64,000 nt of DNA, from contig OX359248.1 of NCBI GenBank assembly GCA_947179485.1, positions 44,092,847 through 44,156,846 of the forward strand. The letters are read 5' to 3'. Under the pieces are notes generated by a model. The model did no database searches. It had not been told where the DNA came from and saw nothing but the letters and a program-made list of their open reading frames with translations. A program made the position numbers and the translations under genes. Shown here piece by piece: positions 23,842 to 33,431 of the stretch; the stretch's first letter is position 1; each line of letters starts with the position of its first letter. Source of the stretch: Allacma fusca. Its lineage: Eukaryota; Arthropoda; Collembola; Symphypleona; Sminthuridae.

Positions 23842-24736
23842 CTTGCAGTTAAGAAAGTTTAGCTTGCAGTTAGGAAAGTTTAGCTTGCAGTAAAGAAAGT
23901 TAAGCTTGCAGTTAAGAAAGTTTAGCTTGCAGTAAAGAAAGTTTAGCTTGCAGATAAGAAAGTCTAGCTTGCAGTTAAGGAAGTTTAGCTTGCAGTTAGG
24001 TTTAGCTTGCAGTCAAGGAAGTTTAGCTTGCATTTAAGTTGAGCTTGCAGTTACGAAAGTTTAGCTTGCAGTTAAAAAAAAATTAGCTTGCGGTTAAGAA
24101 AGTTTAGCTTGCAGTTAAGAAAGTTTAGCTTGCAGTTAAGAAAGTTTAGCTTGCAGTTAAGAAAGTTTAGCTTGCAGATAAGAAAGTTTAGCTTGCAGTT
24201 AAGAAAGTTTAGATTGCAGCTAAGTTTAGCTTGCAGTTAAGAAAGTTTAGCTTACAGTTAAGAAAGTTTAGTTTAAAGTTAAGTTAAGCTTGCGGTTAAG
24301 AAAGTTTAGCTTCAGTTAAGAAAGTTTAGCTTGCAGTTAAGAAAGTTAAGCTTGCAGTTAAGAAAGTTTAGCTTGCAGTTAAGAAAGTTTAGCTTGCAGA
24401 TAAGTTTAGCGTGCAGTTAGGAAAGTTTACCTTGCAGTTAAGAAAGTTTAGCTTGCAGTTAAGTTTAGCTTGCAGTAAAGAAAGTTTAGCTGGCAGTTAA
24501 GTTTAGCTCCTAGTTAAGAAAGTTTAGCTTGCAGTTAAGAAAGTTTAGCTTGCAGTTAAGAAAGTTTAGCTTGCAGTTAAGTTTAGCTTGCAGTTAAGAA
24601 AGTTTAGCTTGCAGTTAAGAAAGTTTAGCTTGCAGTTAAGAAAGTTTAGCTTGCAGTTAAGAAAGTTTACCTTGCAGTTAAGAAAGTTAGGCTTGCAGTT
24701 AAGAAAGTTTGACTTGGAGTTAAGAAAGTTTAGCTT
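23029..24736. repeat. Domain II 1,708-bp higher-order repeat, copy 1
   Basis: It runs from a GTAAAGAAAGTTAAGC unit to its recurrence 1,708 bp later. It adds to the previous HOR a tail with GATAAGTTTAGCG, TAGCTGGCAG, the first CTCCTAG unit (about 24,508), AAAGTTTACC, AAAGTTAGGC and GACTTGGAG units. A8 and A9 runs lie at 23,254-23,261 and 24,074-24,082. Confidence 0.8.
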
Positions 24737-26487
24737 GCAGTAAAGAAAGTTAAGCTTGCAGTTAAGAAAGTTTAGCTTGCAGTAAAGAAAGTTTAGCTTG
24801 CAGATAAGAAAGTCTAGCTTGCAGTTAAGGAAGTTTAGCTTGCAGTTAGGTTTAGCTTGCAGTCAAGGAAGTTTAGCTTGCAGTTAGGTTTAGCTTGCAG
24901 TCAAGGAAGTATAGCTTGCAGTTAAGTTGAGCTTGCAGTTACGAAAGTTTAGCTTGCAGTTAAAAAAAATTAGCTTGCGGTTAAGAAAGTTTAGCTTGCA
25001 GTTAAGAAAGTTTAGCTTGCAGTTAAGAAAGTTTAGCTTGCAGTTAAGAAAGTTTAGCTTGCAGATAAGAAAGTTTAGCTTGCAGTTAAGAAAGTTTAGA
25101 TTGCAGCTAAGTTTAGCTTGCAGTTAAGAAAGTTTAGATTGCAGCTAAGTTTAGCTTGCAGTTAAGAAAGTTTAGCTTACAGTTAAGAAAGTTTAGTTTA
25201 AAGTTAAGTTAAGCTTGCGGTTAAGAAAGTTTAGCTTGCAGTTAAGAAAGTTTAGCTTGCAGTTAAGAAAGTTTAGCTTGCAATTAAGAAAGTTTAGCTT
25301 GCAGTTAAGAAAGTTTAGCTTGCAGTTAAGAAAGTTTAGCTTGCAGTTAAGAAAGTTTAGCTTGCAATTAAGAAAGTTTGGCTTGCAGTTAAGAAAGTTT
25401 AGCTTGCAGTTAAGAAAGTTTAGCTTGCAGTAAAGAAAGTTTAGCTTGCAGTAAAGAAAGTTTAGCTTGCAGTTAAGAAAGTTTAGCTTGCAGTTAAGAA
25501 AGTTTAGCTTGCAGATAAGAAAGTCTAGCTTGCAGTTAAGGAAGTTTAGCTTGCAGTTAAGAAAGTTTAGCTTGCAGTTAGGAAAGTTTAGCTTGCAGTA
25601 AAGAAAGTTAAGCTTGCAGTTAAGAAAGTTTAGCTTGCAGTAAAGAAAGTTTAGCTTGCAGATAAGAAAGTCTAGCTTGCAGTAAAGAAAGTTTAGCTTG
25701 CAGATAAGAAAGTCTAGCTTGCAGTTAAGGAAGTTTAGCTTGCAGTTAGGTTTAGCTTGCAGTCAAGGAAGTTTAGCTTGCATTTAAGTTGAGCTTGCAG
25801 TTACGAAAGTTTAGCTTGCAGTTAAAAAAAAATTAGCTTGCGGTTAAGAAAGTTTAGCTTGCAGTTAAGAAAGTTTAGCTTGCAGTTAGGAAAGTTTAGC
25901 TTGCAGTTAAGAAAGTTTAGCTTGCAGATAAGAAAGTTTAGCTTGCAGTTAAGAAAGTTTAGATTGCAGCTAAGTTTAGCTTGCAGTTAAGAAAGTTTAG
26001 CTTACAGTTAAGAAAGTTTAGTTTAAAGTTAAGTTAAGCTTGCGGTTAAGAAAGTTTAGCTTCAGTTAAGAAAGTTTAGCTTGCAGTTAAGAAAGTTAAG
26101 CTTGCAGTTAAGAAAGTTTAGCTTGCAGTTAAGAAAGTTTAGCTTGCAGATAAGTTTAGCGTGCAGTTAGGAAAGTTTACCTTGCAGTTAAGAAAGTTTA
26201 GCTTGCAGTTAAGTTTAGCTTGCAGTAAAGAAAGTTTAGCTGGCAGTTAAGTTTAGCTCCTAGTTAAGAAAGTTTAGCTTGCAGTTAAGAAAGTTTAGCT
26301 TGCAGTTAAGAAAGTTTAGCTTGCAGTTAAGTTTAGCTTGCAGTTAAGAAAGTTTAGCTTGCAGTTAAGAAAGTTTAGCTTGCAGTTAAGAAAGTTTAGC
26401 TTGCAGTTAAGAAAGTTTACCTTGCAGTTAAGAAAGTTAGGCTTGCAGTTAAGAAAGTTTGACTTGGAGTTAAGAAAGTTTAGCTTG
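24737..26487. repeat. Domain II higher-order repeat, copy 2 (1,750 bp)
   Basis: It matches the previous copy at an offset of 1,708 bp, rising to 1,750 bp after a two-unit (42-bp) local duplication of the GTAAAG plus GATAAG/GTCTAGC pair near 25,660-25,720. Shared landmarks include TTACGAAAG, A8 (24,962-24,969), A9 (25,824-25,832, the last such run in the window), TAGCTGGCAG, CTCCTAG and GACTTGGAG. The copy ends where TAGCTTGCAG becomes TAGCTTGGAG. Confidence 0.8.
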
Positions 26488-27123
26488 GAGTTAAGAAAGT
26501 TAAGCTTGCAGTTAAGAAAGTTTAGCTTGCAGTTAAGAAAGTAAAGCTTGCAGTTAAGAAAGTTTAGCTTGGAGTTAAGAAAGTTTAGCTTGCAGTTAAA
26601 TTTAGATTGTAGTTAAGAAAGTTTTGCTTGCAGTTAAGAAAGTTTAGCTTGCAGTTAAGAAAGTTTAGCTTGCAGTTGAGAAAGTTTATCTTGCAGATAA
26701 GAAAGTTTAGCTTGCAGTTAACAAAGTTTAGATAGCAGCTAAGTTTAGCTTGCAGTTAAGAAAGTTTAGCTTACAGTTAAGAAAGTTTAGCTTAAAGTTA
26801 AAATAAGCTTGCGGTTAAGAAAGTTTAGCTTCAGTTAAGGAAGTTAAGCTTGCAGTTAAGAAAGTTTAGCTTGCAGTTAAGAAAGTTTAGCTTGCAGATA
26901 AGTTTAGAGTGCAGTTAGGAAAGTTTAACTTGCAGTTAAGAAAGTTTAGCTTGCAGTTAAGTTTAGCTTGCAGTAAAGAAAGTTTAGCTTGCAGTTAAGA
27001 AAGTTTAGCTTGCAGTTAAGTTTAGCTTGCAGTTAAGAAAGTATAGCTTACGGTTAACAAAATTTAGCTTGCAGTTAAGTTAAGCTTGCAGTTAAGAAAG
27101 TTTAGCTTGCAGTTAAGTTTAGC
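26338..27123. repeat. 786-bp higher-order repeat, copy 1
   Basis: It spans ordinary units, then TTTACC, TTAGGC, GACTTGGAG, AGCTTGGAG and AAAGTAAAGC units, the AAATTTAGATTG module, TTGAGAAAGTTTATC, GATAGCAGC, AAAGTTAAAATAAGC, CTTCAG, and the first GCGGTTAAC-type units with GTTAAC at about 26,717 and 27,053. I saw no difference from the copy that follows. It overlaps the tail of the 1,750-bp copy. Confidence 0.88.
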
Positions 27124-27909
27124 TTGCAGTTAAGAAAGTTTAGCTTGCAGTTAAGAAAGTTTAGCTTGCAGTTAAGAAAGTTTAGCTTGCAGTTAAGAAA
27201 GTTTACCTTGCAGTTAAGAAAGTTAGGCTTGCAGTTAAGAAAGTTTGACTTGGAGTTAAGAAAGTTTAGCTTGGAGTTAAGAAAGTTAAGCTTGCAGTTA
27301 AGAAAGTTTAGCTTGCAGTTAAGAAAGTAAAGCTTGCAGTTAAGAAAGTTTAGCTTGGAGTTAAGAAAGTTTAGCTTGCAGTTAAATTTAGATTGTAGTT
27401 AAGAAAGTTTTGCTTGCAGTTAAGAAAGTTTAGCTTGCAGTTAAGAAAGTTTAGCTTGCAGTTGAGAAAGTTTATCTTGCAGATAAGAAAGTTTAGCTTG
27501 CAGTTAACAAAGTTTAGATAGCAGCTAAGTTTAGCTTGCAGTTAAGAAAGTTTAGCTTACAGTTAAGAAAGTTTAGCTTAAAGTTAAAATAAGCTTGCGG
27601 TTAAGAAAGTTTAGCTTCAGTTAAGGAAGTTAAGCTTGCAGTTAAGAAAGTTTAGCTTGCAGTTAAGAAAGTTTAGCTTGCAGATAAGTTTAGAGTGCAG
27701 TTAGGAAAGTTTAACTTGCAGTTAAGAAAGTTTAGCTTGCAGTTAAGTTTAGCTTGCAGTAAAGAAAGTTTAGCTTGCAGTTAAGAAAGTTTAGCTTGCA
27801 GTTAAGTTTAGCTTGCAGTTAAGAAAGTATAGCTTACGGTTAACAAAATTTAGCTTGCAGTTAAGTTAAGCTTGCAGTTAAGAAAGTTTAGCTTGCAGTT
27901 AAGTTTAGC
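27124..27909. repeat. 786-bp higher-order repeat, copy 2
   Basis: A direct tandem copy of the preceding 786 bp with the same unit order and no difference noticed by eye. It ends where the third potential copy would start and instead enters a CTCCTAG unit (27,909). 786 is a multiple of three, but internal 17-bp units still break every frame. Confidence 0.88.
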
Positions 27910-29796
27910 TCCTAGTTAAGAAAGTTTAGCTTGCAGTTAAGAAAGTTTAGCTTGCAGTTAAGAAAGTTTAGCTTGCAGTTAAGAAAGTAAAGCTTGCATA
28001 TAAGAAAGTTTAGCTTGGAGTAAAGAAAGTTTAGCTGGCAGTTAAGAAGTTTAGCTTGCAGTTAAATTTAGATTGTAGTTAAGAAAGTTTTGCTTGCAGT
28101 TAAGAAAGTTTAGCTTGCAGTTAAGAAAGTTTAGCTTGCAGTTAAGAAAATTTAGCTTGCAGTTAGGAAAGTTTAGCTTACAGTTTAGTTTAGCTTGCAG
28201 TTAAGAAAGTTTAGCTTGCAGTTAAGAAAGTTTAGCTTGCAGTTAAGAAAGTTTAGCTTGCAGTTAAGAAAATTTAGCTTGCAGTTAGGAAAGTTTAGCT
28301 TACAGTTTAGTTTAGCTTGCAGTGAAGAAAGTTTAGCTTGCAGTTAAGAAAGTTTAGCTTGCAGTAAAGAAAGTTTAGCTTGCAGTAAAGAAAGTTTAGC
28401 TTGCAGTTAAGAAAGTTTAGCTTGCAGTTAAGAAAGTTTAGCTTGCAGATCAGAAAGTCTAGCTTGCAGTTAAGAAAGTTTAGCTTGCAGTTAAGAAAGT
28501 TTAGATTGCAGCTAAGTTTAGCTTGCAGTTAAGAAAGTTTAGCTTACAGTTAAGAAAGTTTAGTTTAAAGTTAAGTTAACCTTGCGGTTAAGAAAGTTTA
28601 GCTTCAGTTAAGAAAGTTTAGCTTGCAGTTAAGAAAGTTTAGCTTGCAGTTAAGAAAGTTTAGCTTGCAGTTAAGAAAGTTTAGCTTGCAGATAAGTTTA
28701 GCGTGCAGTTAGGAAAGTTTAACTTGCAGTTAAGAAAGTTTAGCTTGCAGTTAAGTTTAGCTTGCAGTAAAGAAAGTTTAGCTGGCAGTTAAGAAAGTTT
28801 AGCTTGCAGTTAAGTTTGGCTTGCAGTTAGGAAAGTATAGCTTGCGGTTAACAAAATTTAGCTTGCAGTTAAGTTTAGCTTGCAGTTAAGAAAGTTTAGC
28901 TTGCAGTTAAGTTTAACTCCTAGTTAAGAAAGTTTAGCTTGCAGTTAAGAAAGTTTAGCTTGCAGTTAAGAAAGTTTAGCTTGCAGTTAAGTTTAGCTTG
29001 CAGTTAAGAAAGTTTAGCTTCCACTTAAGAAAGTTTACCTTGCAGGTAAGAAAGTTAGGCTTGCAGTTAAGAAAGTTTGACTTGGAGTTAAGAAAGTTTA
29101 GCTTGGAGTTAAGAAAGTTAAGCTTGCAGTTAAGAAAGTTTAGCTTGCAGTTAAGAAAGTAAAGCTTGCAGTTAAGAAAGTTTAGGTTGGAGTTAAGAAA
29201 GTTTAGCTTGCAGTTAAGCTAAGTTTAGCTTGCAGATAAGAATGTTTAGCTTGCAGATAAGAAAGTCTAGCTTGCAGCTAAGTTTAGCTTGCAGTTAAGA
29301 AAGTTTAGCTTACAGTTAAGAAAGTTTAGTTTAAAGTTAAGTTAAGCTTGCGGTTAAGAAAGTTTAGCTTCAGTTAAGAAAGTTTTGCTTGCAGTTAAGA
29401 AAGTTTAGCGTGCAGTTAAGAAAGTTTAGCTTGCAGTTAAGAAAGTTTAGCTTGCAGTTAAGAAAGTTTAGCTTGCAGATAAGAAAGTCTAGCTTGCAGT
29501 TAAGGAAGTTTAGCTTGCAGTTAAGAAAGTTTAGCTTGCAGTTAAGTTGAGCTTGCAGTTAAGAAAGTTTAGCTTGCAGTTAAGAAAGTTTAGCTTGCAG
29601 TTAAGTTGAGCTTGCAGTTAAGAAAGTTTAGCTTGCAGTTAAGAAAGTTTAGCTTGCAGTTAAGAAAGTTTAGCTTGCAGTTAAGAAAGTTTAGCTTACA
29701 GTTTAGTTTAGCTTGCAGTTAAGAAAGTTTAGCTTGCAGTTAAGAAAGTTTAGCTTGCAGTTAAGAAAGTTTAGCTTGCAGTTAGGAAAGTTTAGC
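27616..29796. repeat. Domain III higher-order repeat, copy 1 (2,181 bp)
   Basis: The copy starts at CTTCAGTTAAGGAAG (27,616), which recurs at 29,797. It includes the second half of the 786-bp repeat, CTCCTAG, two TTACAGTTTAG units about 130 bp apart, GTGAAG, GATCAGAAAGTC, GTTTAAAG, TTGCGG with GTTAAC, AACTCCTAG, TTTAGGTTGG and TTAAGCTAAG units. Its end is set where TTTAGC TTCAG here corresponds to TTTAGA TTGCAG in the second copy. Confidence 0.85.
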
Positions 29797-32141
29797 TTCA
29801 GTTAAGGAAGTTAAGCTTGCAGTTAAGAAAGTTTAGCTTGCAGTTAAGAAAGTTTAGCTTGCAGATAAGTTTAGAGTGCAGTTAGGAAAGTTTAACTTGC
29901 AGTTAAGAAAGTTTAGCTTGCAGTTAAGTTTAGCTTGCAGTAAAGAAAGTTTAGCTTGCAGTTAAGAAAGTTTAGCTTGCAGTTAAGTTTAGCTTGCAGT
30001 TAGGAAAGTATAGCTTGCGGTTAACAAAATTTAGCTTGCAGTTAAGTTAAGCTTGCAGTTAAGAAAGTTTAGCTTGCAGTTAAGTTTAGCTCCTAGTTAA
30101 GAAAGTTTAGCTTGCAGTTAAGAAAGTTTAGCTTGCAGTTAAGAAAGTTTAGCTTGCAGTTAAGTTTAGCTTGCAGTTAAGAAAGTTTAGCTTGCAGTTA
30201 AGAAAGTTTACCTTGCAGTTAAGAAGGTTAGGCTTGCAGTTAAGAAAGTTTAGCTTGGAGTTAAGAAAGTTTAGCTTGGAGTTAAGAAAGTTAAGCTTGC
30301 GGTTAAGAAAGTTTAGCTGGCAGTTAAGAAAGTAAAGCTTGCAGTTAAGAAAGTTTAGCTTGGAGTAAAGAAAGTTTAGCTGGCAGTTAAGAAGTTTAGC
30401 TTGCAGTTAAATTTAGATTGTAGTTAAGAAAGTTTTGCTTGCAGTTAAGAAAGTTTAGCTTGCAGTTAAGAAAGTTTAGCTTGCAGTTAAGAAAATTTAG
30501 CTTGCAGTTAGGAAAGTTTAGCTTACAGTTTAGTTTAGCTTGCAGTTAAGAAAGTTTAGCTTGCAGTTAAGAAAGTTTAGCTTGCAGTTAAGAAAGTTTA
30601 GCTTGCAGTTAAGAAAATTTAGCTTGCAGTTAGGAAAGTTTAGCTTACAGTTTAGTTTAGCTTGCAGTGAAGAAAGTTTAGCTTGCAGTTAAGAAAGTTT
30701 AGCTTGCAGTAAAGAAAGTTTAGCTTGCAGTAAAGAAAGTTTAGCTTGCAGTTAAGAAAGTTTAGCTTGCAGTTAAGAAAGTTTAGCTTGCAGATCAGAA
30801 AGTCTAGCTTGCAGTTAAGAAAGTTTAGCTTGCAGTTAAGAAAGTTTAGATTGCAGCTAAGTTTAGCTTGCAGTTAAGAAAGTTTAGCTTACAGTTAAGA
30901 AAGTTTAGTTTAAAGTTAAGTTAACCTTGCGGTTAAGAAAGTTTAGCTTCAGTTAAGAAAGTTTAGCTTGCAGTTAAGAAAGTTTAGCTTGCAGTTAAGA
31001 AAGTTTAGCTTGCAGTTAAGAAAGTTTAGCTTGCAGATAAGTTTAGCGTGCAGTTAGGAAAGTTTAACTTGCAGTTAAGAAAGTTTAGCTTGCAGTTAAG
31101 TTTAGCTTGCAGTAAAGAAAGTTTAGCTGGCAGTTAAGAAAGTTTAGCTTGCAGTTAAGTTTGGCTTGCAGTTAGGAAAGTATAGCTTGCGGTTAACAAA
31201 ATTTAGCTTGCAGTTAAGTTTAGCTTGCAGTTAAGAAAGTTTAGCTTGCAGTTAAGTTTAACTCCTAGTTAAGAAAGTTTAGCTTGCAGTTAAGAAAGTT
31301 TAGCTTGCAGTTAAGTTTAGCTTGCAGTTAAGAAAGTTTAGCTTCCACTTAAGAAAGTTTACCTTGCAGGTAAGAAAGTTAGGCTTGCAGTTAAGAAAGT
31401 TTGACTTGGAGTTAAGAAAGTTTAGCTTGGAGTTAAGAAAGTTAAGCTTGCAGTTAAGAAAGTTTAGCTTGCAGTTAAGAAAGTAAAGCTTGCAGTTAAA
31501 AAAGTTTAGGTTGGAGTTAAGAAAGTTTAGCTTGCTGTTAAGCTAAGTTTAGCTTGCAGATAAGAATGTTTAGCTTGCAGATAAGAAAGTCTAGCTTGCA
31601 GCTGAGTTTAGCTTGCAGTTAAGAAAGTTTAGCTTACAGTTAAGAAAGTTTAGTTTAAAGTTAAGTTAAGCTTGCGGTTAAGAAAGTTTAGCTTCAGTTA
31701 AGAAAGTTTTGCTTGCAGTTAAGAAAGTTTAGCGTGCAGTTAAGAAAGTTTAGCTTGCAGTTAAGAAAGTTTAGCTTGCAGTTAAGAAAGTTTAGCTTGC
31801 AGATAAGAAAGTCTAGCTTGCAGTTAAGGAAGTTTAGCTTGCAGTTAAGAAAGTTTAGCTTGCAGTTAAGTTGAGCTATCAGTTAAGAAAGTTTAGCTTG
31901 CAGTTAAGTAAGCTTAGCTTGCAGTTAAGAAAGTTTAGCTTGCAGTTAAGTTGAGCTTGCAGTTAAGAAAGTTTAGCTTGCAGTTAAGAAAGTTTAGCTT
32001 GCAGTTAAGAAAGTTTAGCTTGCAGTTAAGAAAGTTTAGCTTACAGTTTAGTTTAGCTTGCAGTTAAGAAAGTTTAGCTTGCAGTTAAGAAAGTTTAGCT
32101 TGCAGTTAAGAAAGTTTAGCTTGCAGTTAGGAAAGTTTAGA
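29797..32141. repeat. Domain III higher-order repeat, copy 2 (2,345 bp) with 164-bp gain
   Basis: It matches copy 1 at an offset of 2,181 bp near its start and 2,345 bp from about 30,300 on. The 164-bp gain equals seven 21-bp units plus one 17-bp unit. GTGAAG (30,666), GATCAG (30,792) and TTTAGGTTGG recur in order; a one-unit loss and later gain shift the offset to 2,324 and back. Point differences include CTGTTAAGCTAAG for CAGTTAAGCTAAG, GCAGCTGAG for GCAGCTAAG and a private AGCTATCAG unit (about 31,866). Confidence 0.85.
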
Positions 32142-33431
32142 TTGCAGTTAAGAAAGTTTAAGTTGCAGTTAAGAAAGTTTAGCTTGCAGTTAAGAAAGTT
32201 TAGCTTGCAGTTAAGAAAGTTTAGCTTGCAGTTAGGAAAGTTTAGCTTGCAGTAAAGAAAGTTTAGCTTACAGTTAAGAAAGTTTAGCTTGCAGTTAAGA
32301 AACTTAGCTTGCAGATAAGAAAGTCTAGCTTGCAGTTAAGGAAGTTTAGCTTGCAGTTAAGAAATTTTAGCTTGCAGTTAGGAAAGTTTAGCTTGCAGTA
32401 AAGAAAGTTTAGCTTGCAGTTAAGAAAGTTTAGCTTTTAGTTAAGAAAGTTTAGCTTGCAGATAAGAAAGTCTAGCTTGCAGTTAAGGAAGTTTAGCTTG
32501 CAGTTAGGTTTAGCTTGCAGTTAAGTTTAGCTTGCAGTTAAGAAAGTTTAGCTTGCAGTTAAGAAAGTTTAGCTTGCAGTTAGGAAAGTTTAGCTTGCAG
32601 TAAAGAAAGCTTAGCTTGCTGTTAAGAAAGTTTAGCTTGCAGTTAAGAAAGTTTAGCTTGCAGATAAGAAAGTCTAGCTTGCAGTTAAGGAAGTTTAGCT
32701 TGCAGTTAAGAAAGTTTAGCTTGCAGTTAGGAAAGTTTAGCTTGCAGTAAAGAAAGTTTAGCTTGCAGTTAAGAAAGTTTAGCTTGCAGTTAAGAAAGTT
32801 TAGCTTGCAGATAAGAAAGTCTAGCTTGCAGTTAAGGAAGTTTAGCTTGCAGTTAGGTTTAGCTTGCAGTTAAGAAAGTTTAGCTTGCAGTTAAGAAAGT
32901 TTAGCTTGCAGTTAGGTTTAGCTTGCAGTTAAGAAAGTTTAGCTTGCAGTTAAGAAAGTTTAGCTTGCAGTTAAGAAAGTTTAGCTTGCAGTTAAGTTGA
33001 GCTTGCAGTTAAGAAAGTTTAGCTTGCAGTTAAGAAAAAATAGCTTGCAGTTAGGAAAGTTTAGCTTGCAGTAAAGAAAGTTTAGCTTGCAGTTAAGAAA
33101 GTTTAGCTTGCAGTTAAGAAAGTTTAGCTTGCAGATAAGAAAGTCTAGCTTGCAGTTAAGGAAGTTGAGCTTGCAGTTAGGTTTAGCTTGCAGTTAAGTT
33201 TAGCTTGCAGTTAAGAAAGTTTAGCTTGCAGTTAAGAAAATTTAGCTTGCAGTTAGGAAAGTTTAGCTTACAGTTTAGTTTAGCTTGCAGTTAAGAAAGT
33301 TTAGCTTGCAGTTAAGAAAGTTTAGCTTGCAGTTAAGAAAGTTTAGCTTGCAGATAAGAAAGTTTAGCTTGCAGTTAAGAAAGTTTAGATTGCAGCTAAG
33401 AAAGTTTAGCTTGCCGTTAAGAAAGTTTAGC
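32142..33431. repeat. Transitional block between domains III and IV
   Basis: It consists of runs of the linked module GATAAGAAAGTC, TTAAGGAAG, TTAGGTTTAGC with TTAGGAAAG and GTAAAG units and little else. It lacks both the GTTTAAAG units of domain III and, until its end, the TTGCCG units of domain IV. Private units include TTTAAGTTGC (about 32,158) and TTTTAGTTAAG (about 32,435). A TAAGAAAAAATAGC unit at 33,031 recurs 2,843 bp later. Confidence 0.7.

Larger units (their letters stand above)
1003..25832 (+). repeat. A8-A9 run units, confined to the first 26 kb
   Basis: Units in which TTAAGAAAGTTTAGC becomes a run of eight or nine A followed by TTAGC. I count 19, with runs starting at 1,003, 3,289, 3,353, 5,420, 5,484, 7,319, 8,489, 9,024, 10,383, 15,237, 16,533, 17,086, 18,771, 20,644, 21,796, 23,254, 24,074, 24,962 and 25,824. 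Length varies between A8 and A9, as expected of slippage. They occur about once per HOR, usually one unit after an AAGTTGAGC unit. None occurs after 25,832. Confidence 0.88.
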
